A DNA stretch of 64,000 bases from Bacillota bacterium (GTDB lineage Bacteria > Bacillota > Clostridia > Acetivibrionales > DTU013): NCBI GenBank assembly GCA_023418915.1, contig JAEZYU010000038.1, positions 62,001 through 126,000 on the forward strand. The letters are read 5' to 3'. The notes under the pieces are model-generated. The model made no database searches. It was given only the letters and a program-made list of their open reading frames with translations, and was not told the DNA's origin. Below, piece by piece: positions 27,501 through 36,307 of this stretch (position 1 is the stretch's first letter; each line of letters opens with the position of its first letter). The position numbers were made by a program, and so were the translations under genes.

Positions 27501-27968
27501 CTGCTTCTTGTTTTTGACTACACTGTTTGCATAGTCTGTTCTGCTCTTTCTTACAAAGCCGGATAACAACCCGGTATTTGCGTCAGCCGACCTAACATAT
27601 TCACTTCTGCCGCCCTGATTTCTGCCGCCCTTGCCGAAGCTGTTGCGTGCAGCTTCTCTGTTGTCGTTTTTACTATTTATTATAATCTCAGTTGTCCTTA
27701 TAATACGGGGGGCGTTTTTCTTCTCTCTCCTGACTTCAGGCTTGGGTTGAACAGGCACCGTCGGCGTCGGTTTTTTCTCATCCGCCTCATCCTTTTTTTC
27801 ATCATGCCTTATTACACCGATATGCTTGTAAAGAGCTTCGAGCTCATTCTCTTCCAAAAGGCTCATATGGTTCTTTACTTTGATATCAATCTCCGCAAGC
27901 TTTTCCATCAATCTCTTGCTTGTCGTGTTCAGTTCCTTTGCCAATTCGTATACTCTAACTTTTTCCAA
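24591..27968 (-). CDS. infB: Translation initiation factor IF-2 with extended low-complexity N-terminus
   Basis: 1125 residues. An IF2N domain (residues 1-50, VYELAKELNTTSKRLMEKLA) is followed by a very long Lys/Glu/Arg/Gln/Gly-rich segment (about 60-530) with tandem repeats. The second IF2N (VKDLAEALKKTSTEVIKKLM) lies near 555, and the G domain has GHVDHGKTSLL near 638, DTPGHEAF and NKIDKPG. Domains II, III and IV follow. It delivers fMet-tRNA to the 30S. The start is TTG at 27968, with GGGGG about 9 nt upstream overlapping the ylxQ stop. IF-2 of Bacillus has about 716 residues, so this one is 400 longer, nearly all in the linker. Confidence 0.97.
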   Translation of the reverse strand: MEKVRVYELAKELNTTSKRLMEKLAEIDIKVKNHMSLLEENELEALYKHIGVIRHDEKKDEADEKKPTPTVPVQPKPEVRREKKNAPRIIRTTEIIINSKNDNREAARNSFGKGGRNQGGRSEYVRSADANTGLLSGFVRKSRTDYANSVVKNKKQEAVEPTQDTVAKETAGQGDERKLQTNAAADTKVTKKDMATEQAESKKLENIKDTKKSADDVKTAEVERSKTQEIKPQKEETSMLDKENQTAGRTAEKQNTQGDMKSVAADKEAARKSAASTQQKDIARTEDKSTDEKGQAAYDKKSPQTDRSRSSRSQTGRPQAQNDRPRSVRPQSDRPQYQGGRPQGGRPQGDRPQYQGGRPQGDRPQYQGGRPQGDRPQYQGSRPQGDRPQYQGGRPQGDRPKYQGSRPQGGRPQSQSGRPQGAGFRPGGKQLDIPKPDLTTAQKDEQGSQRNENRREFIGKDVVKDVKREQRKEAPKAFSSRTNKKIKTTNIGLHEKKGVSEILSEDFILNEFYSDTDTKKKKLNRQRKDREQRKHIPRRAVLTSITIPESITVKDLAEALKKTSTEVIKKLMVYGIMATLNQEVDFDTATIVAEEFGVKTEKEVVINEEDILFDDAEQKDPEKLVQRPPVVVVMGHVDHGKTSLLDAIRSTHVIESEAGGITQHIGAYMVKINDRNITFLDTPGHEAFTAMRARGAQVTDVAILVVAADDGVMPQTVEAINHAKAANVSIIVAVNKIDKPGANPDRVKQELTQHGLVPEEWGGDVICVDISAKNHQNIDQLLEMVLLTADVLELKADPERQAKGTVIEARLDKNRGPLATVLVQRGTLQVGDSIVSGTTVGRIRAMVDDKGSSVKSAGPSTPVEILGLSEVPEAGELFYAIKDEKIARQLVEKRKNKLKEEHQNISSKVSLDDLFKQIQEGKVKDLNIIIKADVQGSVEAVKQSLEKLSNEEVRIKVIHGGVGSVTESDVTLADISNAIIIGFNVRPGTNVAEYAQTAGVDMRMYRVIYNAIEDIEAAMKGMLEPTFKEVVLGHTEVRQIFKVSGVGTIAGCYVLDGKINRNNDIRLIRNGIVVHEGSLASLKRFKDDVKEVVQGYECGLSIERFNDIKESDIIESYTMEEVKPQ
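26724..26990 (-). repeat. 36-bp coding tandem repeats in infB
   Basis: Inside the IF-2 linker, the unit RPQGDRPQYQGG (12 residues, 36 bp) is repeated about six to seven times with Ser/Gly and Tyr/Lys variation. The repeat codes for an Arg/Gly/Gln-rich, disordered tract like RGG RNA-binding tails. Such arrays expand and contract by slippage, so strain differences in IF-2 length are likely. Confidence 0.85.
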
Positions 27969-27970
27969 AT

Positions 27971-28297
27971 CTATACACCCCCATGTTCTGTACCACGCTC
28001 GTCGATCATTACCTTCAGATGCCCTGCAAAGCTTCTGTCTGTTACTGCAGCAACAGAACGCACATCTTTCCCGATGGACCTTCCCAGACGCTCCATTTCA
28101 CCAAAGCATCTGATTGCCGTATCCCTGTAACTGCACATATCCTTAAATTTTTTCTTGGTATTGCCCGAGGCATCTTCAGATACAATAACCAGGTATACCT
28201 TTCCTGCCTTTAATGCCCTTTCGCAGGTCTCATCTCCGGATGACACCTTTCCTGCCCTGGCTGCCAATCCCAGAAAGGAGTAGATTCTATCAGACAT
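27971..28297 (-). CDS. ylxQ: L7Ae/YbxF-family ribosomal-type RNA-binding protein (YlxQ-like)
   Basis: 108 residues of the L7Ae/L30e fold: FLGLAARAGKVSSGDETCERAL, KVYLVIVSEDASGNTKKKF, CFGEMERLGRSIGK. It binds kink-turn RNA. The start is the second ATG (28297), with GGAGG 6 nt upstream; the ATG at 28300 is too close. It overlaps ylxR by 8 bp and ends 2 bp before infB, the standard order nusA-ylxR-ylxQ-infB. Its exact role is not settled. Confidence 0.9.
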   Translation of the reverse strand: MSDRIYSFLGLAARAGKVSSGDETCERALKAGKVYLVIVSEDASGNTKKKFKDMCSYRDTAIRCFGEMERLGRSIGKDVRSVAAVTDRSFAGHLKVMIDERGTEHGGV

Positions 28298-28562
28298 CAT
28301 TCTCCTCCAGTTGTTGCTTCAATGCCCTGTACACAGCCTCATCAATGTCGGTCTCATAAGCTTTCTGAAGCTTTTTCCCCTTCTCGGCTTTCTTGAGGCA
28401 TTCGATGCTCCTGCATATATAAGCGCCCCTGCCGGCTTTTTTGCCGGTGAAGTCGACGCTGATGTCACCTTCCTTATCCCTGACTATTCTTATCAGTTCC
28501 TTTTTGGGCTTCATCTCATGGCATCCAAGGCACATACGTAAAGGTATTTTTTTTTGCTTCAA
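28290..28562 (-). CDS. ylxR: YlxR-family RNA-binding protein (RNase P modulator type)
   Basis: 90 residues. The family signature is present: PLRMCLGCHEMKPKKELIRIV, GRGAYICRSIECLKKA. YlxR proteins have been described as RNase P regulators (RnpM), and they can also bind other RNAs. The start is TTG at 28562, with GGAG 7 nt upstream; the GTG at 28571 lies inside that site. It overlaps ylxQ by 8 bp. Confidence 0.92.
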   Translation of the reverse strand: MKQKKIPLRMCLGCHEMKPKKELIRIVRDKEGDISVDFTGKKAGRGAYICRSIECLKKAEKGKKLQKAYETDIDEAVYRALKQQLEENDV

Positions 28563-28567
28563 ACACT

Positions 28568-29818
28568 TCACTCCTGTTCCGGATCACTATTGGTGCCCGG
28601 TTCTTCTGCTTCCATGTCGTCATAGCTGCCGTCCTCATAATCGCCCTCATCATCCGAGTCAACGTCAGCTTCAGCATCTTCGCTGTTGACATCATATGCA
28701 TCCGGGTATTCATCATCGTCTTCATACTCATCCTCATACTCTTCATCGCTGCTGTTCATATTGAACATCTGCTGTTCAATTGCGGCTCTGAGTTGAGATT
28801 CACTCTTGATATCTATCTTCCAGCCGGTGAGCCTGGCTGCAAGCCTGGCATTCTGCCCTTCCTTGCCGATGGCAAGTGAAAGTTGGAAATCCGGTACGAT
28901 GACTCTCGCTGTCCTGGCTTCATCATCCGCATCCACCCTGACGACTTTAGCAGGGCTCAGGCTGCTTGATATATACTCCTCGGGATCGTTGCTCCATTTT
29001 ATTATGTCGATCTTCTCTCCTCTGAGTTCATCAACGATTGCCTGTACCCTTATGCCCTTCTGTCCAACGCATGCTCCAATGGGATCAACGTTGGGGTCCT
29101 TCGAATAAACGGCTATCTTTGTCCTTGATCCAGCTTCCCTGGAAATGCTTTTTATCTCGACTGTTCCGTCATGTATCTCCGGAACTTCAAGCTCAAAAAG
29201 TCTTTTTACTAATCCCGGGTGTGTCCTTGATACGAGGATCTGCGGTCCCTTTGTTGTCTTTTTGACCTCTACTATATAGGTCTTTATCCTGTCATTGAAC
29301 CGGTATTCCTCACCTGAGGTCTGTTCAGGCGGTGTCATGACTGCTTCCGTCTTTCCAAGGTCTATTACAACGTTTCTTCTTTCATTACGCTGAATGATGC
29401 CGGTAACTATATCGCCTTCTTTATTATAAAATTCATCAAAAATTATGCTGCGTTCTGCTTCTCTTATCCTTTGCATGACGACCTGCTTTGCAGTCTGTGC
29501 GGCTATCCTTCCGAATTTTCTTGGCGTTACTTCTATTTCAGCGATATCTTCCTCTTCATATTTGCTGTTCAGCTTCAGCGCCTCTTCTAATGATATATCG
29601 CCATTTTCTTCCTCAGGCTTCGACGTTACTCTCTTGAGTGCAAACACCCTCACATCACCGGTTTCACGGTCGATATATATCTTCACGTTCTGCGTGGAGC
29701 CGAAATTTTTTTTGTAAGCTGAAACAAGAGCCGCTTCGATCGCCTCGATCAAAACATCCTTATCTATACCTCTTTCTTTCTCCAGTTGATCCAACGCCTG
29801 AATCAATTCCGCACTCAT
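28568..29818 (-). CDS. nusA: Transcription termination/antitermination factor NusA with acidic tail
   Basis: 416 residues. The N-terminal domain (MSAELIQALDQLEKERGID), S1 domain (VTGIIQRNERRNVVIDLG) and two KH domains (DPIGACVGQKGIRVQAIV and SLAIGKEGQNARLAARLTG) are all in order. From about 352 to the end is a tail of Asp, Glu, Tyr and Ser. Typical NusA of Firmicutes ends at the KH domains (about 370); the acidic repeat domains of E. coli NusA are also C-terminal but of different sequence. It follows rimP by 77 bp. Confidence 0.96.
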   Translation of the reverse strand: MSAELIQALDQLEKERGIDKDVLIEAIEAALVSAYKKNFGSTQNVKIYIDRETGDVRVFALKRVTSKPEEENGDISLEEALKLNSKYEEEDIAEIEVTPRKFGRIAAQTAKQVVMQRIREAERSIIFDEFYNKEGDIVTGIIQRNERRNVVIDLGKTEAVMTPPEQTSGEEYRFNDRIKTYIVEVKKTTKGPQILVSRTHPGLVKRLFELEVPEIHDGTVEIKSISREAGSRTKIAVYSKDPNVDPIGACVGQKGIRVQAIVDELRGEKIDIIKWSNDPEEYISSSLSPAKVVRVDADDEARTARVIVPDFQLSLAIGKEGQNARLAARLTGWKIDIKSESQLRAAIEQQMFNMNSSDEEYEDEYEDDDEYPDAYDVNSEDAEADVDSDDEGDYEDGSYDDMEAEEPGTNSDPEQE

Positions 29819-29895
29819 TTTCCTACCTCCTGTAATACCCCTGTATTCGGGAATTCACGCATCGACCAGGCTTACGCCCGCCCGTCCTGTTGTTT

Positions 29896-30357
29896 TCAAA
29901 ACCGTATTATCCGTCTGACAAGAGCAGTATCCTTCCTGTCGAACCCAATTGTGACACCATCGTCGGTCTTAATCTCTATGATTTCGCCTGTCAAGCCAAG
30001 CAATTCACCTTCATAAATCTTTTTGCCGTTCAATGGCTGATAAAGCTTCACTTCAACGATCTCGCCCTTGAATCGTATAAAATCCCTGTCCTTTTTCAGA
30101 GGCCTTTCTCCCGGTGATGATACCTCAAGGATATAACTCTGCTTTATTGGATCCTTTTGGTCAAGAATATCACCCATTTGTTCGCTTATTGCCTGACAGT
30201 CATCGATAGTAACGCCTCCCGGTTTGTCTATGTATATCCTAAGATACCAATTGGCGCCCTCCTTAAGGTATTCCACATCCACCAGCTCAAATGCCAATGC
30301 ATCAACTACCGGCTGTGCAAGTTCCTCAACGATATCTTCGACCTTTTTCTTAGCCAT
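29896..30357 (-). CDS. rimP: Ribosome maturation factor RimP
   Basis: 153 residues. Signatures are LAFELVDVEYLKEGANWYLR and YILEVSSPGERPLKK, where the S-S-P-G block is the RimP hallmark. It assists assembly of the 30S subunit. The start is ATG at 30357 (MAKKKVED), with GGAG 7 nt upstream; ATG 30360 and a frame start at 30408 are in phase, but the region beyond is the hairpin at 30406-30432. First gene of the rimP-nusA-ylxR-ylxQ-infB operon. Confidence 0.95.
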   Translation of the reverse strand: MAKKKVEDIVEELAQPVVDALAFELVDVEYLKEGANWYLRIYIDKPGGVTIDDCQAISEQMGDILDQKDPIKQSYILEVSSPGERPLKKDRDFIRFKGEIVEVKLYQPLNGKKIYEGELLGLTGEIIEIKTDDGVTIGFDRKDTALVRRIIRF

Positions 30358-30405
30358 CATGCATCTCCGTTCCTTCCAGCCGGACTTCCGGCCTGTTTCT
30401 AAAGA

Positions 30406-30432
30406 CAAAGAGTGGGTTCAGCCCACTCTTTG
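30406..30432. terminator. 11-bp hairpin between polC and rimP
   Basis: Arms CAAAGAGTGGG and CCCACTCTTTG enclose a 5-nt loop. On the minus strand a T-rich tail (TCTTT) follows. It sits 49 bp before the rimP ATG in the direction of transcription, so it may end polC transcripts or act as a leader hairpin for rimP. The gap around it, 30433-30847, shows no gene; it holds the tandem repeat at 30530-30608. Confidence 0.5.
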
Positions 30433-30529
30433 CAAAAAATCGATATGCTTAATCCACACAGTATTATAACACTATTATCTTCATTTATCAATCATTTATT
30501 TACGCATTTTCCAAGTCTGTGGTTTTCAA

Positions 30530-30608
30530 GGTATACAATGCGTTTTAAGGTATTCAGTGCGCTTTCAGGGTATTCAATGTATTTTTATGGTATTCGATGC
30601 GTTTTCAA
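30530..30608. repeat. Four degenerate 20-bp tandem repeats in the polC-rimP gap
   Basis: Units start at 30530, 30549, 30569 and 30589 and follow the pattern GGTATTCAATGCGTTTTCA with a few changes per copy. They lie in a 415-bp gap with no ORF supported by a binding site. They are not separated by spacers, so this is not a CRISPR array. Function unknown; a slippage array or a protein-binding array are both possible. Confidence 0.75.
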
Positions 30609-30847
30609 GTGAAATACCTGGCAAGCTTTGCCTCCAAAACAGCAGACAGTAAAATTTTACCGCAAATCAACAAACTCGAAGTCCTGCTGCTCAATTATGC
30701 AAGTAATGGCACCAAACAGTGATAGTTAACACTATACAAAGCACGTTTTAAATGATATGCACAGTGAAAAGACATGCACAGCGCCAACACATGCTGCAAC
30801 AGCATCAAAAATGGTGCCAGATTCCATAATGAAGGAGCGCATTTACA

Positions 30848-33800
30848 TCAAAACATACTCATCTGGCTGCTTTCGGGAATGCCGTCAAGGCATCTGTTCT
30901 GCTGTAGTATCTCAATTACACTCTTGGAGACCTTTGACCTGTGCTTCAGATCTTCGACAGAAATAAACTCTCCCTGGTTCCGGGCACTGACAATAGCCTT
31001 TGCGGCATTCGCACCAAGTCCCTGGAGTGAGTTGAGTGGAGGCCTGATCCCGCCGTCATGAATTTTAAATTTGGTGGCATCGGATTTATACAGATCCACC
31101 GGAAGGAAATCGATGCCTCTTGAATACATTTCATTTGTCACCTCAAGTATTGTAAGTACGTTTTTATCCTTGGCTGTAATAGTATTACCCAGTTTTTCCA
31201 GTTCAGCTATCCTTCTGCGGACATTGTCTCTTCCGCATGCCATGGTGGCAGCATCAAATTCATCCGCCCTGACAGTAAAATAGGTGGTGTAAAAAGCCAG
31301 AGGATAATATACCTTGAACCAACCGATCCTCATGGCCGTCAGTACGTAGGCTGCAGCATGAGCCTTGGGAAACATATACTTGATCCTTTTACACGACTCA
31401 ATATACCATTGCGGCACATCATGCGCTTTCATTTCGTCTTCGTACTCAGGCTTCAAGCCCCTCCCCTTCCTGACATCCTCCATTATCTTGAATGCGGATT
31501 TGGGCTGAAGCCCTTTATACATAAGGTATACCATTATGTTATCCCTGGTCCCTATGACCTCGGATATTGTGCAAACACCTTCCCGGACCAAATCCTGAGC
31601 ATTATTCAGCCATACATCCGTACCATGGGAAAGTCCGCTTATCTGAAGCAGGTCGGAAAATGTCTTCGGTTTTGTATCCAACAGCATCTGTCTGACGAAT
31701 TTTGTACCGAATTCAGGCAAAGCAAATGTACCGACCTCGCTTTTTATATCCTCCGGCTTTATCCCAAGCGGTTCAGTCGTCAAAAACAGCTGCATCACAT
31801 TTTCATCATTTACCGGAACATCGTATATATTTACACCAGTCAGATCGCAAAGCATCTTTATCATGGTAGGGTCATCATGTCCGAGTATGTCCAGCTTCAG
31901 TATCGTATCATGCAGTGAATGGAAGTCAAAATGCGTAGTTATTATATCTGAGGATATATCATCAGCAGGCCTTTGTATGGGCGTGAAATCATGGACATCA
32001 TTATCCCTTGGAATGACAATAATGCCGCCGGGGTGCTGGCCTGTTGTTCTCTTTATTCCGGTACATCCCCTTACAAGCCTGTTGATTTCTGCATTTGTAG
32101 TTACAATGCCCTTCTCATCCAGATATTTTTTAACGAAACCATAAGCTGTCTTATCGGCAACAGATGCGATGGTTCCTGCCCTGAAAACATTTCCCTTGCC
32201 AAAAATAACCTCTGTGTATTTATGGGCATGAGACTGGTATTCGCCTGAAAAGTTCAGGTCGATATCCGGCGCTTTGTCCCCGTCAAAGCCGAGGAATGTC
32301 TCAAATGGGATATCATGCCCGTCGCCTTTCATAGACTCGCCGCATTCGGGACAGTTTTTGTCCGGAAGGTCAAAACCGGATCCGACCGAACCGTCTGTTA
32401 TAAATTCCGAGTACCTGCATTTTCTGCACACATAGTGAGGAGGAAGTGGATTCACTTCTGTTATGCCGGTCATCGTAGCTGCAAACGATGAGCCGACAGA
32501 GCCTCTTGAGCCTACTATGTAGCCATCTTCATTGGATTTTGCCACCAGCTTCTGCGCAATTATATACATCACCGCAAAACCGTTCTTGATTATTGAGGTC
32601 AGCTCTCTCTCAAGACGTTTCGATACTATCTCAGGTAGCGGATCGCCATATATCTGATGCGCCCTTTCATAAGCCAATTTTTCTATCTCCTGTTCTGCCC
32701 CATCGATTTTAGGCGGATATGTACCAAGTGGTATTGGTATCAACTCTTCAACCATATCCGATATCAAATTCGTATTGGCAACCACGACCTCGTAGGCTTT
32801 TTTGTCACCAAGATAGGTAAATTCATCGAGCATTTCATTTGTCGTCCTGAAATACAGAGGTGCCTGCCTGTCGGCATCCGAATAGCCCTGCCCGTTCATG
32901 AGTATTCTTCTGAACGCCTCGTCCTGTGGATCCATAAAATGCACATCACATGTAGCAACAACCGGCTTTTTCAGTTTTTCACCCAGTTCCACCACTCTTT
33001 TATTGAGCTCCTTCAATTGCTCGTAACCCGCTACCTTTCCGCTTACTGTCAGAAAATCATTGTTCCCCAGCGGCTGTATCTCAAGATAGTCATAAAAGCT
33101 TGCGATCTTTTTGATCTCCTCAGTGCTCCTTTCATCAACTATCGCTCTGAACAGTTCTCCGGCCTCACAAGCGCTCCCAAGTATCAGCCCTTCTCTGTAC
33201 TTGAGCAGAAGGCTTTTTGGAACCCTCGGCTTTTTGTAAAAGTAGTTCAGGTGTGATTCAGATACTATCTGGTACAAATTTTTCAGTCCGGTTTTATTCT
33301 TTACAAGCAGTATTGCATGGTATGACTCAGCCTTCTTGAAATCAAATTTTCCGGACAACACTCTGTCGATGTCGTCAACTGTATGAGCGTCTTTCTCTGC
33401 AACCAGTTCAATGCACTTTATAAATATTTCAGCCGTTGCCTTTGCATCATCAACCGCTCTGTGGTGATTTTCCAGTTTAATGCCCAGATGCTTAGCCACC
33501 ACATCGAGTTTATGCTTTTTAAGCTCTGGGAACAGGTTCCTGCTGAACTGAAGTGTGTCTATTATCACATTATTGAATTCTCTACCACATTGCCGGGCAA
33601 AATGCCTGATAAAGCCGGTATCAAACGAAGCATTATGTGCTACCACAGGCAGATCCCCGGTAAACCGCAGAAAATCATCCAGAGCTTGTCCGATCTCAGG
33701 CGCATCGGCCACCATTGCATCATTTATTCCTGTAAGCTTTGTAATAAACTCCGGTATCGGTATGCCCGGATTGACAAATGTATTGAACCTGTCTGTAATC

Positions 33801-35164
33801 TTACCGCCTTCTACTTTCACGGCGCCTATTTCAGTAATCCTGTCCTTTGCGGTATACAGTCCGGTGGTCTCGATATCAAATACTATAAATCCTCCGCTCA
33901 GTTTATGCTCAGCCAGTCTGCCGGAGCCTCCGAATACCACGGGAGCTTCGTTATCAATCAGATAGCATTCCACTCCATAAATTATCTTAATGTTATTCTT
34001 TTTACCCACACTGTATGCCTCCGGATATGACTGCACAACGCCATGATCTGTAATGGCTACCGCTTTATGTCCCCACAGTGCAGCCCGCTCCACTAGTTTA
34101 GCCGCAGGTGTGACTGCGTCCATTGCACTCATCTGTGTGTGCATATGAAGCTCTACTCTTTTGACCTCGGCATCATCCATCCTCATATCCTTTTTAAGTT
34201 CAATAATATCTGAGGCCATAATGGTCAATTCCTTGGAATACTTGTCGAACTGAGCTTCCCCTCTCACTCTGAAATACAGGCCGTTCCTTATCTGCTCAGA
34301 TCTGAGATCATAATCCTCCTTTTGAACGAATAGCTTTATGGTAATAGAGCTTGAATAATCAGTTATGTCAAAAGTGCATAAATAGCGGTTGCCACGGATC
34401 TCTCTGAATTCGACATTGGATATATCTCCGCAGACCGCTACTCTGCCGGAGTCCTGAGTGACCTCGCACATCTTCATTAAGCTGTCGCTGAAATTCTTAC
34501 CCATTATAATATCAAGTATCTCATCGTCATCAGCACCTGCTGCCCTCTTTCTTCTTTTTTTTGCCTGACCGTTCGGCCGTGATGCTTCCTCCGCAGATAT
34601 GATATTGTTAATGCGAACTTCTTCATTCTTCTTAAATTCCTTGTATTTTTGCTTGAATTCTTCATCGATCTGACAGTCGCTGAAATGTACCCTTATTTTT
34701 TTGCCGAATGAGTTTTTTATCATCTCCTCTATCAGCCTGTCACAACCCTGTGATCTCAGTATGTCACTGCCTCTGGTGGCAAGCATTATCTCTAAACGGT
34801 CTTCATCAAGCTTCCAGTTACTGCCGTTCAAGATGCCCCTGCTTAGTGCAACTTTTGAATTTACAGTGTACAGGATGTTTTCATAGTAGGCTTCAAGCTG
34901 ATTTTCGAAAGAGCATTCCATCTCATAGCTCAGCCTTATTTCCACTGTCGTCGAAAAAGCTTCCGACAGAGCTGCCTCCACCTGTTCTATTATCTGAGCA
35001 GGTATGAGCCTTCCCACAGAAGCTTTTACAACCAGTCTTCCTGTTTTTTTGTATACTTCAAGATTCTTTATTCTGACCTCACCGAAAAATTCCAGTACCT
35101 TATCGTCCAATTCCACATCATGAAATATCTCAACAAAGCTTTTGTTTATTGCCGTCTCCGACAT
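30848..35164 (-). CDS. polC: DNA polymerase III alpha subunit, Gram-positive PolC type
   Basis: 1438 residues, the usual PolC size. An N-terminal domain and OB fold (about 225-330, VAVCGDISNVEFREIRGNRY) precede the PHP domain (VELHMHTQMSAMD near 338). Embedded in it is a 3'-5' exonuclease (FIVFDIETTGLY near 428, VVAHNASFDTGFI, and HHRAVDDAKATAEI). The polymerase core has DIDLNFSGEYQSHAHKY near 965 and the TGQHPGGIIVIP block. It is the replicative polymerase with proofreading in Firmicutes. It starts at ATG 35164, 51 bp after ispG. Confidence 0.97.
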   Translation of the reverse strand: MSETAINKSFVEIFHDVELDDKVLEFFGEVRIKNLEVYKKTGRLVVKASVGRLIPAQIIEQVEAALSEAFSTTVEIRLSYEMECSFENQLEAYYENILYTVNSKVALSRGILNGSNWKLDEDRLEIMLATRGSDILRSQGCDRLIEEMIKNSFGKKIRVHFSDCQIDEEFKQKYKEFKKNEEVRINNIISAEEASRPNGQAKKRRKRAAGADDDEILDIIMGKNFSDSLMKMCEVTQDSGRVAVCGDISNVEFREIRGNRYLCTFDITDYSSSITIKLFVQKEDYDLRSEQIRNGLYFRVRGEAQFDKYSKELTIMASDIIELKKDMRMDDAEVKRVELHMHTQMSAMDAVTPAAKLVERAALWGHKAVAITDHGVVQSYPEAYSVGKKNNIKIIYGVECYLIDNEAPVVFGGSGRLAEHKLSGGFIVFDIETTGLYTAKDRITEIGAVKVEGGKITDRFNTFVNPGIPIPEFITKLTGINDAMVADAPEIGQALDDFLRFTGDLPVVAHNASFDTGFIRHFARQCGREFNNVIIDTLQFSRNLFPELKKHKLDVVAKHLGIKLENHHRAVDDAKATAEIFIKCIELVAEKDAHTVDDIDRVLSGKFDFKKAESYHAILLVKNKTGLKNLYQIVSESHLNYFYKKPRVPKSLLLKYREGLILGSACEAGELFRAIVDERSTEEIKKIASFYDYLEIQPLGNNDFLTVSGKVAGYEQLKELNKRVVELGEKLKKPVVATCDVHFMDPQDEAFRRILMNGQGYSDADRQAPLYFRTTNEMLDEFTYLGDKKAYEVVVANTNLISDMVEELIPIPLGTYPPKIDGAEQEIEKLAYERAHQIYGDPLPEIVSKRLERELTSIIKNGFAVMYIIAQKLVAKSNEDGYIVGSRGSVGSSFAATMTGITEVNPLPPHYVCRKCRYSEFITDGSVGSGFDLPDKNCPECGESMKGDGHDIPFETFLGFDGDKAPDIDLNFSGEYQSHAHKYTEVIFGKGNVFRAGTIASVADKTAYGFVKKYLDEKGIVTTNAEINRLVRGCTGIKRTTGQHPGGIIVIPRDNDVHDFTPIQRPADDISSDIITTHFDFHSLHDTILKLDILGHDDPTMIKMLCDLTGVNIYDVPVNDENVMQLFLTTEPLGIKPEDIKSEVGTFALPEFGTKFVRQMLLDTKPKTFSDLLQISGLSHGTDVWLNNAQDLVREGVCTISEVIGTRDNIMVYLMYKGLQPKSAFKIMEDVRKGRGLKPEYEDEMKAHDVPQWYIESCKRIKYMFPKAHAAAYVLTAMRIGWFKVYYPLAFYTTYFTVRADEFDAATMACGRDNVRRRIAELEKLGNTITAKDKNVLTILEVTNEMYSRGIDFLPVDLYKSDATKFKIHDGGIRPPLNSLQGLGANAAKAIVSARNQGEFISVEDLKHRSKVSKSVIEILQQNRCLDGIPESSQMSMF

Positions 35165-35215
35165 GTTTTGATCCCCTTTGTGTAATGTATGGTGACACTC
35201 CTGTGCAAGAAGTAT

Positions 35216-36307
35216 TCACATTTTCTCTATTTCTGCAAGTAGTTCATCGACTATGCGATCCTGCGGTATCTTTCTTACGATCTCACCTTTTTTGAAAAGC
35301 AGAGCTTCTCCAACGCCTCCCGCAATTCCAATATCCGCTTCACGTGCTTCGCCAGGGCCGTTCACAGCGCACCCCATCACTGCCACCTTGATACGCTTGT
35401 CACAGCCCTCAAGCCGTTTCTCCACTTCATTGGCTATCTTGATCAAATCTATCCTTGTGCGCCCGCATGTGGGACAAGATACAAACTCAACGCCTGCTTT
35501 ACGTAGTCCCATAGCCTTCAGCAGCTCGATACCTACCCTGATCTCTTCCACCGGATCACCCGTCAGTGATACTCGCAGTGTATCACCTATTCCTTCAGCA
35601 AGAAGACATCCAAGACCCGCTGCCGACTTCACCGTTCCTGCAAACAGCGTACCTGCTTCAGTAACGCCTATATGCAGAGGATAGTCAGCCTTTTGAGCCA
35701 TCAGCCTGTATGCTTTTATTGTCATAGGCACACTGGATGCCTTCAGCGATATAGCAATGTCATGGAAGTCAAGTTCCTCAAGTATACTCGCATGATCAAG
35801 CGCACTTTCCACCATGCCTTCGGGTGTGACGCCTCCGTATCTGGCCAGGATCGCCTTTTCCAGCGAACCCGAATTTACTCCTATTCTTATAGGGATGCCT
35901 CTTGGTTTTGCCATTTCGACTACTTTTTTGACCCTGTCTGCGCCTCCGATATTTCCGGGGTTCAGCCGTATCTTGTCAGCACCATTCTCGATGCTCGCCA
36001 GTGCAAGCTTATAGTCAAAGTGGATATCCGCTGTCAGCGGTATCCTGATTGACTTCTTTATTTCTTTCAGAGCCTCAGCTGCTTCATTGTCGGGAACTGC
36101 GACCCTCACGATATCGCAGCCGGCATCCTCCAGTCTCCTGATTTGTTCGACTGTGCCGGCAGCATCCCTTGTGTCGGTATTAGTCATCGACTGCACCGTC
36201 ACAGGAGAATCGCCGCCTATAAATACATTGCCGGCTCTTATTTTTCTGGTTTTATTCCTTTGAACATACTGATACAAGTCAATTCCACTCCTTACGAGCA
36301 TTTTCAT
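35216..36307 (-). CDS. ispG: 4-hydroxy-3-methylbut-2-en-1-yl diphosphate synthase
   Basis: 363 residues. N-terminal TIM barrel (VTVQSMTNTDTRDAAGTVEQI, KIRLNPGNIG) and the C-terminal [4Fe-4S] site: CPTCGRT near 275 and CAVNGPGEAREADIG near 312. It catalyses the penultimate step of the MEP isoprenoid pathway. Its ATG overlaps the rseP stop (ATGA). Dxr is two genes upstream, so two MEP enzymes share the operon. Confidence 0.96.
   Translation of the reverse strand: MKMLVRSGIDLYQYVQRNKTRKIRAGNVFIGGDSPVTVQSMTNTDTRDAAGTVEQIRRLEDAGCDIVRVAVPDNEAAEALKEIKKSIRIPLTADIHFDYKLALASIENGADKIRLNPGNIGGADRVKKVVEMAKPRGIPIRIGVNSGSLEKAILARYGGVTPEGMVESALDHASILEELDFHDIAISLKASSVPMTIKAYRLMAQKADYPLHIGVTEAGTLFAGTVKSAAGLGCLLAEGIGDTLRVSLTGDPVEEIRVGIELLKAMGLRKAGVEFVSCPTCGRTRIDLIKIANEVEKRLEGCDKRIKVAVMGCAVNGPGEAREADIGIAGGVGEALLFKKGEIVRKIPQDRIVDELLAEIEKM

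Noticed and set aside
30412..30612. 66-residue plus-strand ORF in the polC-rimP gap
   Set aside because: It simply reads through the 20-bp tandem repeats and has no binding site.
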